From a virus: 63,598 nucleotides of DNA. Below are positions 33,522 to 40,927 of this stretch, one piece after another. How positions within the stretch are numbered: position 1 is the first letter of the stretch; every line of letters starts with the position of its first letter. The stretch covers positions 1-63,598 of the IMG/VR virus record IMGVR_UViG_3300046511_000187. One strand, written 5' to 3'. Below the pieces are notes generated by a model. It saw only the letters and a program-made list of their open reading frames with translations, did no database searches and was not told the origin of the DNA. A program made the translations under genes and the position numbers.

Positions 33522-33661
33522 AGAAGTTCTGGGTGTATCTCACGGTCAACGGCATCACGCACGTCCGCTTCGTGGACGAGCGGCACCTCGACGAGACGCT
33601 GACGGCCTTCGCCAACACGTTCGCGACCGAGCCCTACACGGTCGAGCGGAAGGCCGCATGA
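33518..33661 (+). CDS. Unknown early protein (47 aa)
   Basis: ATG 33518 overlaps the preceding stop (ATGA) and has GGAGGGAAG upstream. The sequence KKFWVYLTVNGITHVRFVDE, then HLDETLTAFANTFATEPYTV, again shows a beta-beta-helix plan. No known family. Confidence 0.55.
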   Translation: MKKFWVYLTVNGITHVRFVDERHLDETLTAFANTFATEPYTVERKAA

Positions 33662-33759
33662 CGCTCGCCTACGTTGTCCTACTCGTGGTCGCCATCGTGC
33701 TCCTGCACGAGAACGACTACCCACAGCCGCCAGTCTGGCGCAAGCGAGGGCACAAGTGA
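33658..33759 (+). CDS. Tiny membrane protein (33 aa)
   Basis: ATG 33658 overlaps the preceding stop. The sequence TLAYVVLLVVAIVLLHENDY is a single N-terminal membrane helix followed by the polar tail PQPPVWRKRGHK. It is below usual length cut-offs but fits exactly into the overlap chain. It could be an inner-membrane effector such as a superinfection-exclusion peptide. Confidence 0.55.
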   Translation: MTLAYVVLLVVAIVLLHENDYPQPPVWRKRGHK

Positions 33760-33974
33760 TACTCGTCCACGTCGTAGTCGAAACGTCAGCGTGCTCCTTC
33801 GCTGAGTACTCGGTCCACGCCAACAACCGCTCGCGGCACGCCCTGTCGGGTGCCATCCGCAACGCCTTCCGCAAGTACCCCAACGCACGCTCGGTCGAGG
33901 CAGAGTTCGCCGACGAGCGCGACTCGCGTATCACGCTCACGCGCGCCAACACGCTGCGCGCTCAGGAGGCATAA
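33756..33974 (+). CDS. Unknown early protein (72 aa)
   Basis: GTG 33756 overlaps the previous stop. The sequence ILVHVVVETSACSFAEYSVH, then RHALSGAIRNAFRKYPNARS, indicates a small alpha/beta fold, basic in its centre. No known family. Confidence 0.55.
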   Translation: MILVHVVVETSACSFAEYSVHANNRSRHALSGAIRNAFRKYPNARSVEAEFADERDSRITLTRANTLRAQEA

Positions 33975-34126
33975 TGTTCAAGCTGACCGACTTCACCATC
34001 GAACGCGCGGGCAAGAACTATGCGGTGTACCTCGCCGCACAGGCGTCGAACGGGCCCATCGCCACGCTGCCCACCGTCGAGGAGTGCGCCCGCTTCGTGC
34101 GTGCCCTCGTGGACGAGAGGCTCTGA
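33974..34126 (+). CDS. Unknown early protein (50 aa)
   Basis: ATG 33974 shares one base with the previous stop and has AGGAGG upstream. The sequence FKLTDFTIERAGKNYAVYLA, then VEECARFVRALVDERL, is strand-strand-helix. No known family. Confidence 0.55.
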   Translation: MFKLTDFTIERAGKNYAVYLAAQASNGPIATLPTVEECARFVRALVDERL

Positions 34127-34299
34127 TGCCCACCTTCAAGTGGCACCACATCGCGACGGGCAAGTCCATCACGCTCGTCTGCACGCTCACGAACGGCAAG
34201 GTCTGCATGCGTGACGAGGACGGGAACCGTCTGTACCTGAGCAAGTCCGACCTCGCGGCCGAGTACAAGGCCGCCACGCTTCACTGGCAAGGGAGGTAG
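34126..34299 (+). CDS. Unknown early protein (57 aa)
   Basis: ATG 34126 overlaps the preceding stop (TGATG). The sequence TGKSITLVCTLTNGKVCMRD, then EDGNRLYLSKSDLAAEYKAA, suggests a small beta sheet plus helix, possibly an SH3-like fold. No known family. Confidence 0.55.
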   Translation: MPTFKWHHIATGKSITLVCTLTNGKVCMRDEDGNRLYLSKSDLAAEYKAATLHWQGR

Positions 34300-34302
34300 C
34301 AC

Positions 34303-34704
34303 ATGAGCAGCGGCGGGTACCAAGGCGCGCTCGAAGCAGCAGGCGCGACCGTCCACACGTTCGATTCATTCGGCGACTATCAGGGCTCGTGGTTCGCCAA
34401 GGTCACCTTCAACGGCGTGACCGGTTGGGTGCAAGGCGGCTACGGCTCGTGCTCGGGTTGCGATGCGTTCGAGGCCGAGATGGGCTACGAGCCCTACGAC
34501 GTCGACGACGACGACTACGCCCACTATAAGGCTTCGTGGGATGCACGGCTCAAGAACTTCGGTGCCTCGTATCTCAACGCCCTCCAGACGTTCGACGAGG
34601 TCTTCGCGCCCTACAAGCGCAAGGTCGAGGGACCGCGTCTCGACTACGAGTGGCTCGACGAGGACGACCGGGCCATCTACGACTTCCTGAAGGAGAACCA
34701 GTGA
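34303..34704 (+). CDS. Unknown protein with GDYQG and CSGC motifs (133 aa)
   Basis: The sequence VHTFDSFGDYQGSWFAKVTF, then VQGGYGSCSGCDAFEAEMGY, is a pattern I recall from assorted phage and bacterial proteins of unknown function. It contains a C-x2-C pair and an acidic DVDDDDYAHY. The C-terminus is helical. GGGAGG lies 7 bases before ATG 34303. Confidence 0.6.
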   Translation: MSSGGYQGALEAAGATVHTFDSFGDYQGSWFAKVTFNGVTGWVQGGYGSCSGCDAFEAEMGYEPYDVDDDDYAHYKASWDARLKNFGASYLNALQTFDEVFAPYKRKVEGPRLDYEWLDEDDRAIYDFLKENQ

Positions 34705-34916
34705 CCACCTACACGTTCACAGTCCCCGTGCTGCTCACCGTCACGGTGAACGCAGCGCACTCTGAAGACGCCGCTGAGGATGCGGCCTGTGCAGTCCACG
34801 CACTCAACGTCGACCTGTCGAACATGGCCGCGAGTGCTGGCAACGATGACATCGTCATGAGTGACGGGCCGTACGACCTGACGCTCACCGATGTCTCACC
34901 CGAGGAGCGCGACTGA
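34701..34916 (+). CDS. Unknown early protein, acidic (71 aa)
   Basis: GTG 34701 overlaps the previous stop. The N-terminus TTYTFTVPVLLTVTVNAAHS is beta-like and is followed by an Ala/Glu/Asp helix and a polar tail. No known family. Confidence 0.5.
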   Translation: MTTYTFTVPVLLTVTVNAAHSEDAAEDAACAVHALNVDLSNMAASAGNDDIVMSDGPYDLTLTDVSPEERD

Positions 34917-35290
34917 TGGCAAAGCTCTTGCGGTTCGAGGTCACGGTCGAGCGCACCGAGACGACCGAGTACAAGCACATCGTGCTGGCCTACACGGAAG
35001 AGCAGGCCGAGCGTGTCGCGCTCAACGGCGGATACGAGGGCAGGACGACCGGCCCGCGCTTCGTCGACGAGGACGAGGAGGGCGAGTACATGGACGGCGA
35101 CTCGGAGGTCAAGGACGTGACGCTCATCGAACTGAACGGCGACCACTACGTGAGCCCCATCGGCCGTGGTGACATCACCACCTGCGCGCTTTGCGGCGAG
35201 CCCGTCAGGTGGACAGGCACCGACCGCACCGAAACAACGCCCCTCATCCCCGGACCATGGGTCCACACCAACGCACCGGAGGTCAAGTGA
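34916..35290 (+). CDS. Unknown early protein with C-terminal zinc-finger-like pair (124 aa)
   Basis: ATG 34916 shares a base with the previous stop. The N-terminal half, RFEVTVERTETTEYKHIVLA, then YTEEQAERVALN, is alpha/beta; an acidic linker (DEDEEGEYMDGDSE) follows. TTCALCGEPVRWTGTD gives a single C-x2-C. No known family. Confidence 0.55.
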   Translation: MAKLLRFEVTVERTETTEYKHIVLAYTEEQAERVALNGGYEGRTTGPRFVDEDEEGEYMDGDSEVKDVTLIELNGDHYVSPIGRGDITTCALCGEPVRWTGTDRTETTPLIPGPWVHTNAPEVK

Positions 35291-36417
35291 GCACGAACCT
35301 GATGCAAGCGAACCGTCAGTGGGCCGAGCGCCCGGCTGACGAGCGGTTCCAGACGCTGTCCGACATGCACAGTGCCATCGCGAAGCGCGACACGGCCAGC
35401 ACCGATGGCAAGGTCCGCATGTCGCATGTCGGCCTGCATGTCAACGGCGAGATGACGATGGTCGGCACCAATCGCATCGCCAAGTTCACCCACTGGTCGG
35501 CCGGCCAGATGCTCACCAAGCTCGGCGTGCCGCGCGACCTGCTCGCGAAGCTCTCGCCCGACGTCGCGACGAGCGTGCTCATGGACCGTCTGCCGGCCGC
35601 CCTCAAGGATGGCTCGGTCGACGCCCGTCAGCGCATGCTGCTCCAGAGCGAGGGAACCACGGACACCATCCGCGCGTTCCATGGCTCGCGCTACGAGCGG
35701 CTGTGGGACAAGCAGGTCACCTCGATGCTCATGGAGTACCTGCCGCCCGGCTGGCGCAATCCTGTCGCCTTCAAGGATGGCAAGTGGGGCGCTGAACTGG
35801 TTCCCTCGGGGCTGTACGCTGGCGACCGTGACATGTTCGCCATCTTCATCGACGGCGGCGACTGGAAGGACCAGCCGGGCTCGTTCGACGTGGACGGCGA
35901 CGCCTTCCACCGTGGCTTCATGACGTGGAACAGCGAGGTCGGCGCGCAGAGCTTCGGCTTCATGCCCTTCAACTTCCGCGTCATCTGTGGCAACAACATC
36001 ATCTGGGGTGCCGAGAACGTGCAGGTCTTCAAGGCTCGTCACGCTGGTGGCGCGCACGACGTGTTCAAGGGCCTCCGCTCCTTCCTGCGGACGCTGAACG
36101 AGAACACGAACACGGACTCGTTCGTCGTGGCCGTCCGCGATGCGAAGGACACCATCGCCATCAGCCTCAAGGGTGCGAGCACGTCGATGGGACGCGAGCA
36201 CATCCTCGACGAGGCGTTCACGAAGTTCAAGGGCAAGTTCACCCAGACGGTCATCACCGACTCGCTCGACGCCATCCTCCGTGAGGAGAAGGGCGCGAAG
36301 GGTACGCGGTGGGACTGGCTGCAAGGCTTCACCTCGGTCGCACGCCGCACCGTCAACGCCGACGAGCGGACGAAGATCGAGACAACCGCGAGCAAGCTGC
36401 TGCTCGCCACGAAGTAG
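35287..36417 (+). CDS. DUF932-family phage/plasmid protein (376 aa)
   Basis: GTG 35287 overlaps the previous stop. The sequence VNGEMTMVGTNRIAKFTHWS, DRLPAALKDGSVDARQRMLL, RAFHGSRYERLWDKQV and FMPFNFRVICGNNIIWGAEN match the DUF932 (phage/plasmid-like) family of roughly this length. The biochemical role of DUF932 is not established; members are frequent in phages and plasmids. It is the largest gene of the early block. Confidence 0.8.
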   Translation: MSTNLMQANRQWAERPADERFQTLSDMHSAIAKRDTASTDGKVRMSHVGLHVNGEMTMVGTNRIAKFTHWSAGQMLTKLGVPRDLLAKLSPDVATSVLMDRLPAALKDGSVDARQRMLLQSEGTTDTIRAFHGSRYERLWDKQVTSMLMEYLPPGWRNPVAFKDGKWGAELVPSGLYAGDRDMFAIFIDGGDWKDQPGSFDVDGDAFHRGFMTWNSEVGAQSFGFMPFNFRVICGNNIIWGAENVQVFKARHAGGAHDVFKGLRSFLRTLNENTNTDSFVVAVRDAKDTIAISLKGASTSMGREHILDEAFTKFKGKFTQTVITDSLDAILREEKGAKGTRWDWLQGFTSVARRTVNADERTKIETTASKLLLATK

Positions 36418-36636
36418 TCACTGAGGACGCTCCGCGATAGCTGCGGTAGGCACGGCCACCAGTCGAACACCATGGCTCGACTGCCCGTGCTGAGGTGGGG
36501 GCGGCACCCACAGCGTCCAGCATCTTGCGTAGGAACGAGGCGTCTGTCCACGCCTACCGCCCTCGGTCGTGCCAGTGGTGTCGTATGCTGGTGACCGAGG
36601 GCGGAGCAAGAGGGACTCACTACCACGGAGGCAGCC
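36418..36636. other. Intergenic regulatory segment
   Basis: There is no gene. The segment contains a perfect 12-bp inverted repeat, listed separately, and several shorter GC-rich dyads (GCCGCCCCCACC-type runs around 36494-36512). No T-run terminator was recognised. It divides the first run of early genes from the second. Confidence 0.5.
36557..36604. repeat. Perfect 12-bp inverted repeat upstream of a gene start
   Basis: CCGCCCTCGGTC (36557-36568) and GACCGAGGGCGG (36593-36604) are exact reverse complements separated by 24 bases. The spacer holds TATGCT, which could be a -10 box. The arrangement of arms around a possible start site resembles the repeat around promoter P2 at 41587-41625, so operator function is plausible. 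Confidence 0.5.
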
Positions 36637-36849
36637 ATGTTCGACAAGTTCGTGTTCTTCCAGTGGGGCGTGACTCGCCTCCCCAATCGGAGCCGCGTGC
36701 TCCGCAAGCTCGAAGACGTGAGGCGTCTCCTCCCGTCGCTCGAACACACCACGCCGCACGAGCAGGAAGCTCTCACCACGCTCCTCAAGCACCTCACCAA
36801 CCGCGTGACTTACAGGCCGGACAAGCACGCACCGAAGGAGAAGCCATGA
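36637..36849 (+). CDS. Unknown early protein (70 aa)
   Basis: ATG 36637 has CGGAGG 5-6 nt upstream. The protein is helical and basic (SRVLRKLEDVRRLLPSLEHT). It is the first gene after the intergenic segment. No known family. Confidence 0.6.
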   Translation: MFDKFVFFQWGVTRLPNRSRVLRKLEDVRRLLPSLEHTTPHEQEALTTLLKHLTNRVTYRPDKHAPKEKP

Positions 36850-37289
36850 AGCTCGACCCCGCAGTCCGTTTGGAGTACGACGTCATCACTGCCATGCGAG
36901 GCCCGGATTCGACGGCGCTGAACGAGCGTGTCGGTCAGGCCAAGGCGCTCACCACTGCCGTCATCCGGTCCCTCGCGGGCATGCTGCCCGGCAACGATGC
37001 TGGCGCTATCATCCACACGCCCATCGAGGCCCGCAACCTCTGGGCCAAGATGACGGCCGACGAGAAGCGAGAGGTCAATGCGCTCCTCTCGCACGAGTTC
37101 CACTTCGAGCGCCACTTCCGCCGTGGCCTGACTGCCCTCGGCAAGCTCGGCGTCCCGCTCGCCTTCGAGTATGCCAACTTCTACGATGCGGATATTCGGG
37201 GCTTCGCACTCCGGGGCAACTACACGAGGCCCGGCCGGTTCATCGCGCTCGACGGTTCGCCGGCTCCCGACTCGGGCCTGCTCCCGTAG
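36846..37289 (+). CDS. Unknown early protein (147 aa)
   Basis: ATG 36846 overlaps the previous stop (ATGA) and has AAGGAG upstream. The helical sequence LDPAVRLEYDVITAMRGPDS and ARNLWAKMTADEKREVNALL suggests a soluble protein. The C-terminus is aromatic and Gly-rich. No known family. Confidence 0.55.
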   Translation: MKLDPAVRLEYDVITAMRGPDSTALNERVGQAKALTTAVIRSLAGMLPGNDAGAIIHTPIEARNLWAKMTADEKREVNALLSHEFHFERHFRRGLTALGKLGVPLAFEYANFYDADIRGFALRGNYTRPGRFIALDGSPAPDSGLLP

Positions 37290-37318
37290 TGGGGACGTAC
37301 CAGTATCGGAGTGACCGC

Positions 37319-37519
37319 ATGAGCACGAAGCCAGTCCTCACCGTCCTCATCTACCAGCAGCCGTCCGGGGGCATCTCGCTCTCGGGCGTCTGCGAGGATG
37401 TCGACATCTTCCGCAACGGGCACTTCACCAGTCTGAACGAGGCGCTCCAGTACCTCAACGCGCACTATCACAACCGCTACAAGGTCGTCCTCAACATCCC
37501 ACCCAACGTCAAGAGGTAG
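37319..37519 (+). CDS. Unknown early protein (66 aa)
   Basis: ATG 37319 is chosen (CGGAG 8 nt upstream); a GTG at 37289 overlapping the previous stop would add ten residues. The sequence STKPVLTVLIYQQPSGGISL, then SLNEALQYLNAHYHNRYKVV, is a strand-helix-strand plan. No known family. Confidence 0.5.
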   Translation: MSTKPVLTVLIYQQPSGGISLSGVCEDVDIFRNGHFTSLNEALQYLNAHYHNRYKVVLNIPPNVKR

Positions 37520-37521
37520 CC

Positions 37522-37848
37522 ATGCCCACCACCACGAAGGCCCGCAGCCGCACCACCATCCGCGCCCGCTTCGTCCCCTACCTCGACCCGGTCCTCGGCA
37601 CGACGGGCGGCCACGACGTCTACATCGACGGCATCACCGAAGGCCAGTACGTCACGGTCAGCGCGAGCTTCAAGCTCAAGGCCTGCCTCGGTCCGCTTGC
37701 CGAGCGCCTGTTCCGCGTCAGCATCAAGCCGATGCCGGGCGCTGTCAAGTTCATGGAGGCCGACCGCTGGCTCTGCGCCCGTGGGCTGCGCGACGTCTTC
37801 CGCGTCAAGCGCATCCCCACGACGCTCTGGTTCAAGGAGGTCAAGTGA
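37522..37848 (+). CDS. Unknown early protein, basic (108 aa)
   Basis: It has a Lys/Arg-rich N-terminus (TTTKARSRTTIRARFVPYLD). A beta-like middle and FRVKRIPTTLWFKEVK at the end suggest a nucleic-acid-binding beta fold. This is inference from charge alone. Confidence 0.5.
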   Translation: MPTTTKARSRTTIRARFVPYLDPVLGTTGGHDVYIDGITEGQYVTVSASFKLKACLGPLAERLFRVSIKPMPGAVKFMEADRWLCARGLRDVFRVKRIPTTLWFKEVK

Positions 37849-38060
37849 AGATGACCGTCATCAATGCCCTCGTCCGCGCGCAGCAATCTGCCGCCGCGAA
37901 CGACGAACTCTACGGGGCCATCCTCGCCATGCGGCGGGCCGTCGTCCACCTCGAATCTGCTGGCCGCTATCCGCAGGCAGCGAGGGTGCTCGCGAAGGCC
38001 GCAGCCATCCAGAAGCTCAAGGCTGACCTGCAAGGTCAGTACGCCAAGGAGTCAGCATGA
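37845..38060 (+). CDS. Unknown early protein, helical (71 aa)
   Basis: GTG 37845 overlaps the previous stop. The all-helical, TPR-like sequence AILAMRRAVVHLESAGRYPQ, then AARVLAKAAAIQKLKADLQG, is followed by AGGAG before the next start. No known family. Confidence 0.5.
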   Translation: MKMTVINALVRAQQSAAANDELYGAILAMRRAVVHLESAGRYPQAARVLAKAAAIQKLKADLQGQYAKESA

Positions 38061-38254
38061 ACATCGTCGTCATCTGGGTTGACAGTCTTGGCATGCAGCG
38101 CGATGCCGAGTACGAGAACGTGTGGGTCGAGGTCGGCCACGCGGGCACACTCAGTATCCGCAAGAACAGTTCAACCGATCCCTTCTGCCGCGCTGTCGCG
38201 GGCTATGGCCGTGACCAGTGGGTGCGTTGGTACCAGACGCGGCAGACGCCGTGA
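38057..38254 (+). CDS. Unknown early protein (65 aa)
   Basis: ATG 38057 overlaps the previous stop. The sequence NIVVIWVDSLGMQRDAEYEN, then VEVGHAGTLSIRKNSSTDPF, is beta-rich and ends with an aromatic tail. No known family. Confidence 0.5.
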   Translation: MNIVVIWVDSLGMQRDAEYENVWVEVGHAGTLSIRKNSSTDPFCRAVAGYGRDQWVRWYQTRQTP

Positions 38255-38442
38255 GCAAGACGCAGATTCGTGTCCGCATCTCGCTGCCCACCAAGTGGGG
38301 CTCTGCGAAGGATGCCTTCGGTTGCTCGCGCGACATCTCGCTCAAGCAGGTCGCCGAGCAGGCCGTCCGCGAGCACATCCGCAACACCATGTCGATGTAC
38401 TTCACCCTGAAGGGGGTCAACCGTGGCACGCAAGCATCGTAA
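38251..38442 (+). CDS. Unknown early protein (63 aa)
   Basis: GTG 38251 overlaps the previous stop. The sequence SKTQIRVRISLPTKWGSAKD, then SLKQVAEQAVREHIRNTM, is a basic strand followed by a helix, reminiscent in plan of ribbon-helix-helix DNA-binding proteins, but not convincingly so. The next gene overlaps it by 20 bases. Confidence 0.5.
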   Translation: MSKTQIRVRISLPTKWGSAKDAFGCSRDISLKQVAEQAVREHIRNTMSMYFTLKGVNRGTQAS

Positions 38443-38668
38443 GTCCGGCATCGTGAAGCAGGGCGTTGCGACTGAACTCGTCAAGCCCGAGAAGCGGACG
38501 ATCGAGCGCAAGGTTGTGCAGAACAAGACGACTGGCGAGTTCGAGGTCGTCCACATCGAGACGGTCATCCCGGCCGTCGTCAAGCAGGGCAAGGCGTACG
38601 GCTCGACGCTCCGCCGTGGCAAGCCCAACGTCGGTGGTACGACGACGCAGAAGAAGGCAACCAAGTGA
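38423..38668 (+). CDS. Unknown early protein, very basic (81 aa)
   Basis: GTG 38423 is preceded by AAGGGGG. The sequence ARKHRKSGIVKQGVATELVK, then ERKVVQNKTTGEFEVVHIET, ends in GGTTTQKKATK. It is strongly positively charged and possibly nucleic-acid binding. No known family. Confidence 0.5.
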   Translation: MARKHRKSGIVKQGVATELVKPEKRTIERKVVQNKTTGEFEVVHIETVIPAVVKQGKAYGSTLRRGKPNVGGTTTQKKATK

Positions 38669-39009
38669 GCCCAGTCAAACTGGCAGAGACCGTTCCGCAC
38701 AAGATACTCGATGGCCCGATGGCCGGCCGCACCCTCGACCTCCCTCGCGGTACCGACACGTTCCTCGTCGGGCCCGTGGGCGCACCCTTTTTCCTCTACG
38801 AGTACGCCGGCAAGGATGGCCTCACGGTGCTCCTCGCGGTGCGGAAGAAGAACCGGCACCTGCGCCGGCTCGTGCTCGACTACATCGGCAAGAAGGGCAA
38901 GCACCCGGCGCTCGTGGCCCTCGGCTGGCGGCGTCATCCCATCCGTGGCAAGACCGTCAAGACGGGCAAGGGTGCCGCTGCCCGTGCCGCGAAGCGGGTG
39001 GCCTCATGA
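38665..39009 (+). CDS. Unknown early protein (114 aa)
   Basis: GTG 38665 overlaps the previous stop. The sequence HKILDGPMAGRTLDLPRGTD is followed by a basic C-terminus (KTGKGAAARAAKRVAS). The Arg/Lys-rich helix KNRHLRRLVLDYIGKKGKHP suggests contact with nucleic acid. No known family. Confidence 0.5.
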   Translation: MSPVKLAETVPHKILDGPMAGRTLDLPRGTDTFLVGPVGAPFFLYEYAGKDGLTVLLAVRKKNRHLRRLVLDYIGKKGKHPALVALGWRRHPIRGKTVKTGKGAAARAAKRVAS

Positions 39010-39164
39010 GACCGTGGCTCGAAGCGGTCGCCATCGCCATCGGCTTCGTGCTCCTCGTCGGCGGCCTCGTCTGGTTCGGTAACGTCCACCCGATCGCCTT
39101 CCTCTGGCTCATGGCGAGTTCTCTCTTCATCCTCGCCGTCATCGGCATCCGCCAGTACCGATGA
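39006..39164 (+). CDS. Small two-helix membrane protein (52 aa)
   Basis: ATG 39006 overlaps the previous stop (ATGA). The sequence has two hydrophobic helices (AVAIAIGFVLLVGGLVWFG and IAFLWLMASSLFILAVIGI). Inner-membrane location is predicted; function unknown. Confidence 0.55.
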   Translation: MRPWLEAVAIAIGFVLLVGGLVWFGNVHPIAFLWLMASSLFILAVIGIRQYR

Positions 39165-39418
39165 CCGAGGTCCAGATCATCGCCGTGCAGAACCCGGCCG
39201 GCCGCAAGCACGAGCACGTTCGTGTCTTCGGCTACCGTGTCTCTGACCTGTTGCGGCGTGTGGTCGAGGTCGCCGTCACGACGGCCGATGCGGCCGAGAT
39301 CATTGCCGACACGCACAGGGAGAGAGAGTTCCCCACCATCGAGGTAGACGACCGCTACATCGTCGGCTGCCTCAACACTGGAGACATCGAGATGATTCAC
39401 CTGAAGGAACAGCCGTGA
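39161..39418 (+). CDS. Unknown early protein (85 aa)
   Basis: ATG 39161 overlaps the previous stop. The sequence EVQIIAVQNPAGRKHEHVRV, then VSDLLRRVVEVAVTTADAAE, gives a soluble alpha/beta protein. No known family. Confidence 0.5.
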   Translation: MTEVQIIAVQNPAGRKHEHVRVFGYRVSDLLRRVVEVAVTTADAAEIIADTHREREFPTIEVDDRYIVGCLNTGDIEMIHLKEQP

Positions 39419-39846
39419 AGCGAGGGCCGGCGCTCCACCCGCTCACGATCGAACTCTTCAAGGACACGAAGAGCCGTACAGAGATGGACTTCGCCAAGAA
39501 GACGACGACCGTCCAAGACGGGATGAGGACAGGGGCCAGTCCATTCGAGGAGCCCAAGGTCGACATCGTTGGCTCCGAGTTCCTCGCTCCCACAGTCGAG
39601 GAGCAACTGACTACACCCGGAAGTAGTCTCACGGGACGCAGCATCGTGGAGGAACTCACGGAGGACCGGATGTTCCGCAAGATCGAACCGTTCACACCGG
39701 GCCCCATCGGTGCCTACAAGCGCCGGCCGGTGCCCCGTCCGTACACCATCAAAGACTGGAGAGACCCGTCGCTCATCAGGAAAGAGATGCTGGAACTACG
39801 CGCGAAGAACGATGCCACCCTCAAGTCTCTGGAGGAACGCCTGTGA
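39415..39846 (+). CDS. Unknown early protein (143 aa)
   Basis: GTG 39415 overlaps the previous stop. The protein is polar and Pro/Thr/Glu-rich and looks extended (EPFTPGPIGAYKRRPVPRPY), with a C-terminal helix (RKEMLELRAKNDATLKSLEE). Possibly an adaptor peptide that binds a host protein. No known family. Confidence 0.5.
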   Translation: MKRGPALHPLTIELFKDTKSRTEMDFAKKTTTVQDGMRTGASPFEEPKVDIVGSEFLAPTVEEQLTTPGSSLTGRSIVEELTEDRMFRKIEPFTPGPIGAYKRRPVPRPYTIKDWRDPSLIRKEMLELRAKNDATLKSLEERL

Positions 39847-39992
39847 ACGAGTTCAATAGGGGACGCATCGAGGGAGCGCTCGCCTTCTGGAGGATCATGG
39901 AGCAGAACCTCGATGTGGCTGTGCCGTCCGTAGACTCGGTGCTGGAGTTGGCACCCGGAACCACGAAGAAGTACTTGGAGGGACACCTGTGA
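39843..39992 (+). CDS. Unknown early protein (49 aa)
   Basis: GTG 39843 overlaps the previous stop. The sequence FNRGRIEGALAFWRIMEQNL, then VPSVDSVLELAPGTTKKYLE, is helical. It fits exactly between its neighbours with 4-base overlaps on both sides, which is the main evidence that it is expressed. Confidence 0.5.
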   Translation: MNEFNRGRIEGALAFWRIMEQNLDVAVPSVDSVLELAPGTTKKYLEGHL

Positions 39993-40429
39993 CAACGTAC
40001 GAAGAACGCCGCGAACTGATGCAGATGGCCGAGGCCGTGCGCCTCGAACTCCGCTCGGTCTCGAAGCGTATCGACATCCTCATCAACAAGATCCTCAGCG
40101 AGCGTGATGCTCTCGCTCTCCAGTCGGCCGACGAGGTAACGGCCGGCGAGCAGTTCACCGTGAAGCCGATCACGTACGACAAGAAGCAGCCCCGGCTCAC
40201 GCAGGCTCCGCTTGAGGTTGCCACTCCCGTCCTGACGAAGGGTCTGAAGGGCATCCGCGCCGGCCTGAAGAAGACCGAGCAGTCGGCCGAGGCAGCACTC
40301 GCGGCAGTCGACTCGGCCAAGAAGGCGAAGCCGAAGCGCAAGCTGAAGAAGCCCATGTCACCCGAGCGGAAGGCCCAGTTGGTCGCCTCGCTCGCCAAGG
40401 CCCGCGCGGCCAAGGGAGGCAGCAAGTGA
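39989..40429 (+). CDS. Unknown early protein, helical with basic tail (146 aa)
   Basis: The N-terminal coiled-coil (EERRELMQMAEAVRLELRSV; SKRIDILINKILSERDALAL) is followed by a linker and a strongly basic Lys/Ala C-terminus (KKAKPKRKLKKPMSPERKAQ). The histone-like tail suggests DNA or RNA binding. No known family. Confidence 0.5.
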   Translation: MTTYEERRELMQMAEAVRLELRSVSKRIDILINKILSERDALALQSADEVTAGEQFTVKPITYDKKQPRLTQAPLEVATPVLTKGLKGIRAGLKKTEQSAEAALAAVDSAKKAKPKRKLKKPMSPERKAQLVASLAKARAAKGGSK

Positions 40430-40629
40430 GCCGCTACAGCCCACAGCTTCTGCGTGATCTCATGTCCTCGATCCAAACGGATGTCGAGCAGGCTCTCGAC
40501 GACGCATACAACGAGGGTCATGACGACGGCCACGAGGAGGGCGTCGACGAGACCGAGGACACGGCCTACGACCGTGGCTACGAGGACGGCGTCGAGGCCG
40601 GCCGCAACGAGAAGCCTGAAGACGAATGA
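40426..40629 (+). CDS. Small, highly acidic protein with YxxGxxDG repeats (67 aa)
   Basis: GTG 40426 overlaps the previous stop. About 22 of 67 residues are Asp/Glu against 5 Lys/Arg. The pattern YNEGHDDGHEEGVDET, then YDRGYEDGVEAGRNE, repeats a Y-x2-G-x2-D/E-G unit. This composition allows an acidic helix that could mimic DNA or bind a basic host protein; that is inference. Confidence 0.55.
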   Translation: MSRYSPQLLRDLMSSIQTDVEQALDDAYNEGHDDGHEEGVDETEDTAYDRGYEDGVEAGRNEKPEDE

Positions 40630-40709
40630 CCCTCGCACTCATCGTGCTGTTAGTTCTGTACCTCCTGCCGGCCATTCCGGGCCGGCGTCACGACTGGTGG
40701 AACAAGTGA
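40626..40709 (+). CDS. Tiny membrane peptide (27 aa)
   Basis: ATG 40626 overlaps the previous stop (ATGA), and the next GTG overlaps its own stop (GTGA). The sequence TLALIVLLVLYLLPAIPG is one membrane helix, followed by RRHDWWNK. It is credible only because it fits the coupling chain exactly on both sides. Confidence 0.5.
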   Translation: MTLALIVLLVLYLLPAIPGRRHDWWNK

Positions 40710-40927
40710 ACGCAGAGAAGGGCATCGAGCAGATTCTGAAGGGCTTCACGGAGTACGACGAGGGCAAGATCACCACGGCCGCCGTCTCGGTCATCGTCCG
40801 TGCGACGGTCGAAGCGGTGGCTGCCACCGAGTGGGAAGCCGGCTACGAGGAAGGTCTGGTCAGCGACGAGGACGAGATGGAACTCGACATGGACCTCGAC
40901 GAGATGGACGAGGAGGACGAACAGTGA
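40706..40927 (+). CDS. Small, extremely acidic protein (73 aa)
   Basis: The N-terminal helical part (GIEQILKGFTEYDEGKITTA) is followed by EWEAGYEEGLVSDEDEMELD and MDLDEMDEEDEQ. About 24 of 73 residues are acidic against 4 basic. It may be a DNA mimic or bind host RNA polymerase. GTG 40706 overlaps the previous stop. Confidence 0.55.
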   Translation: MNAEKGIEQILKGFTEYDEGKITTAAVSVIVRATVEAVAATEWEAGYEEGLVSDEDEMELDMDLDEMDEEDEQ

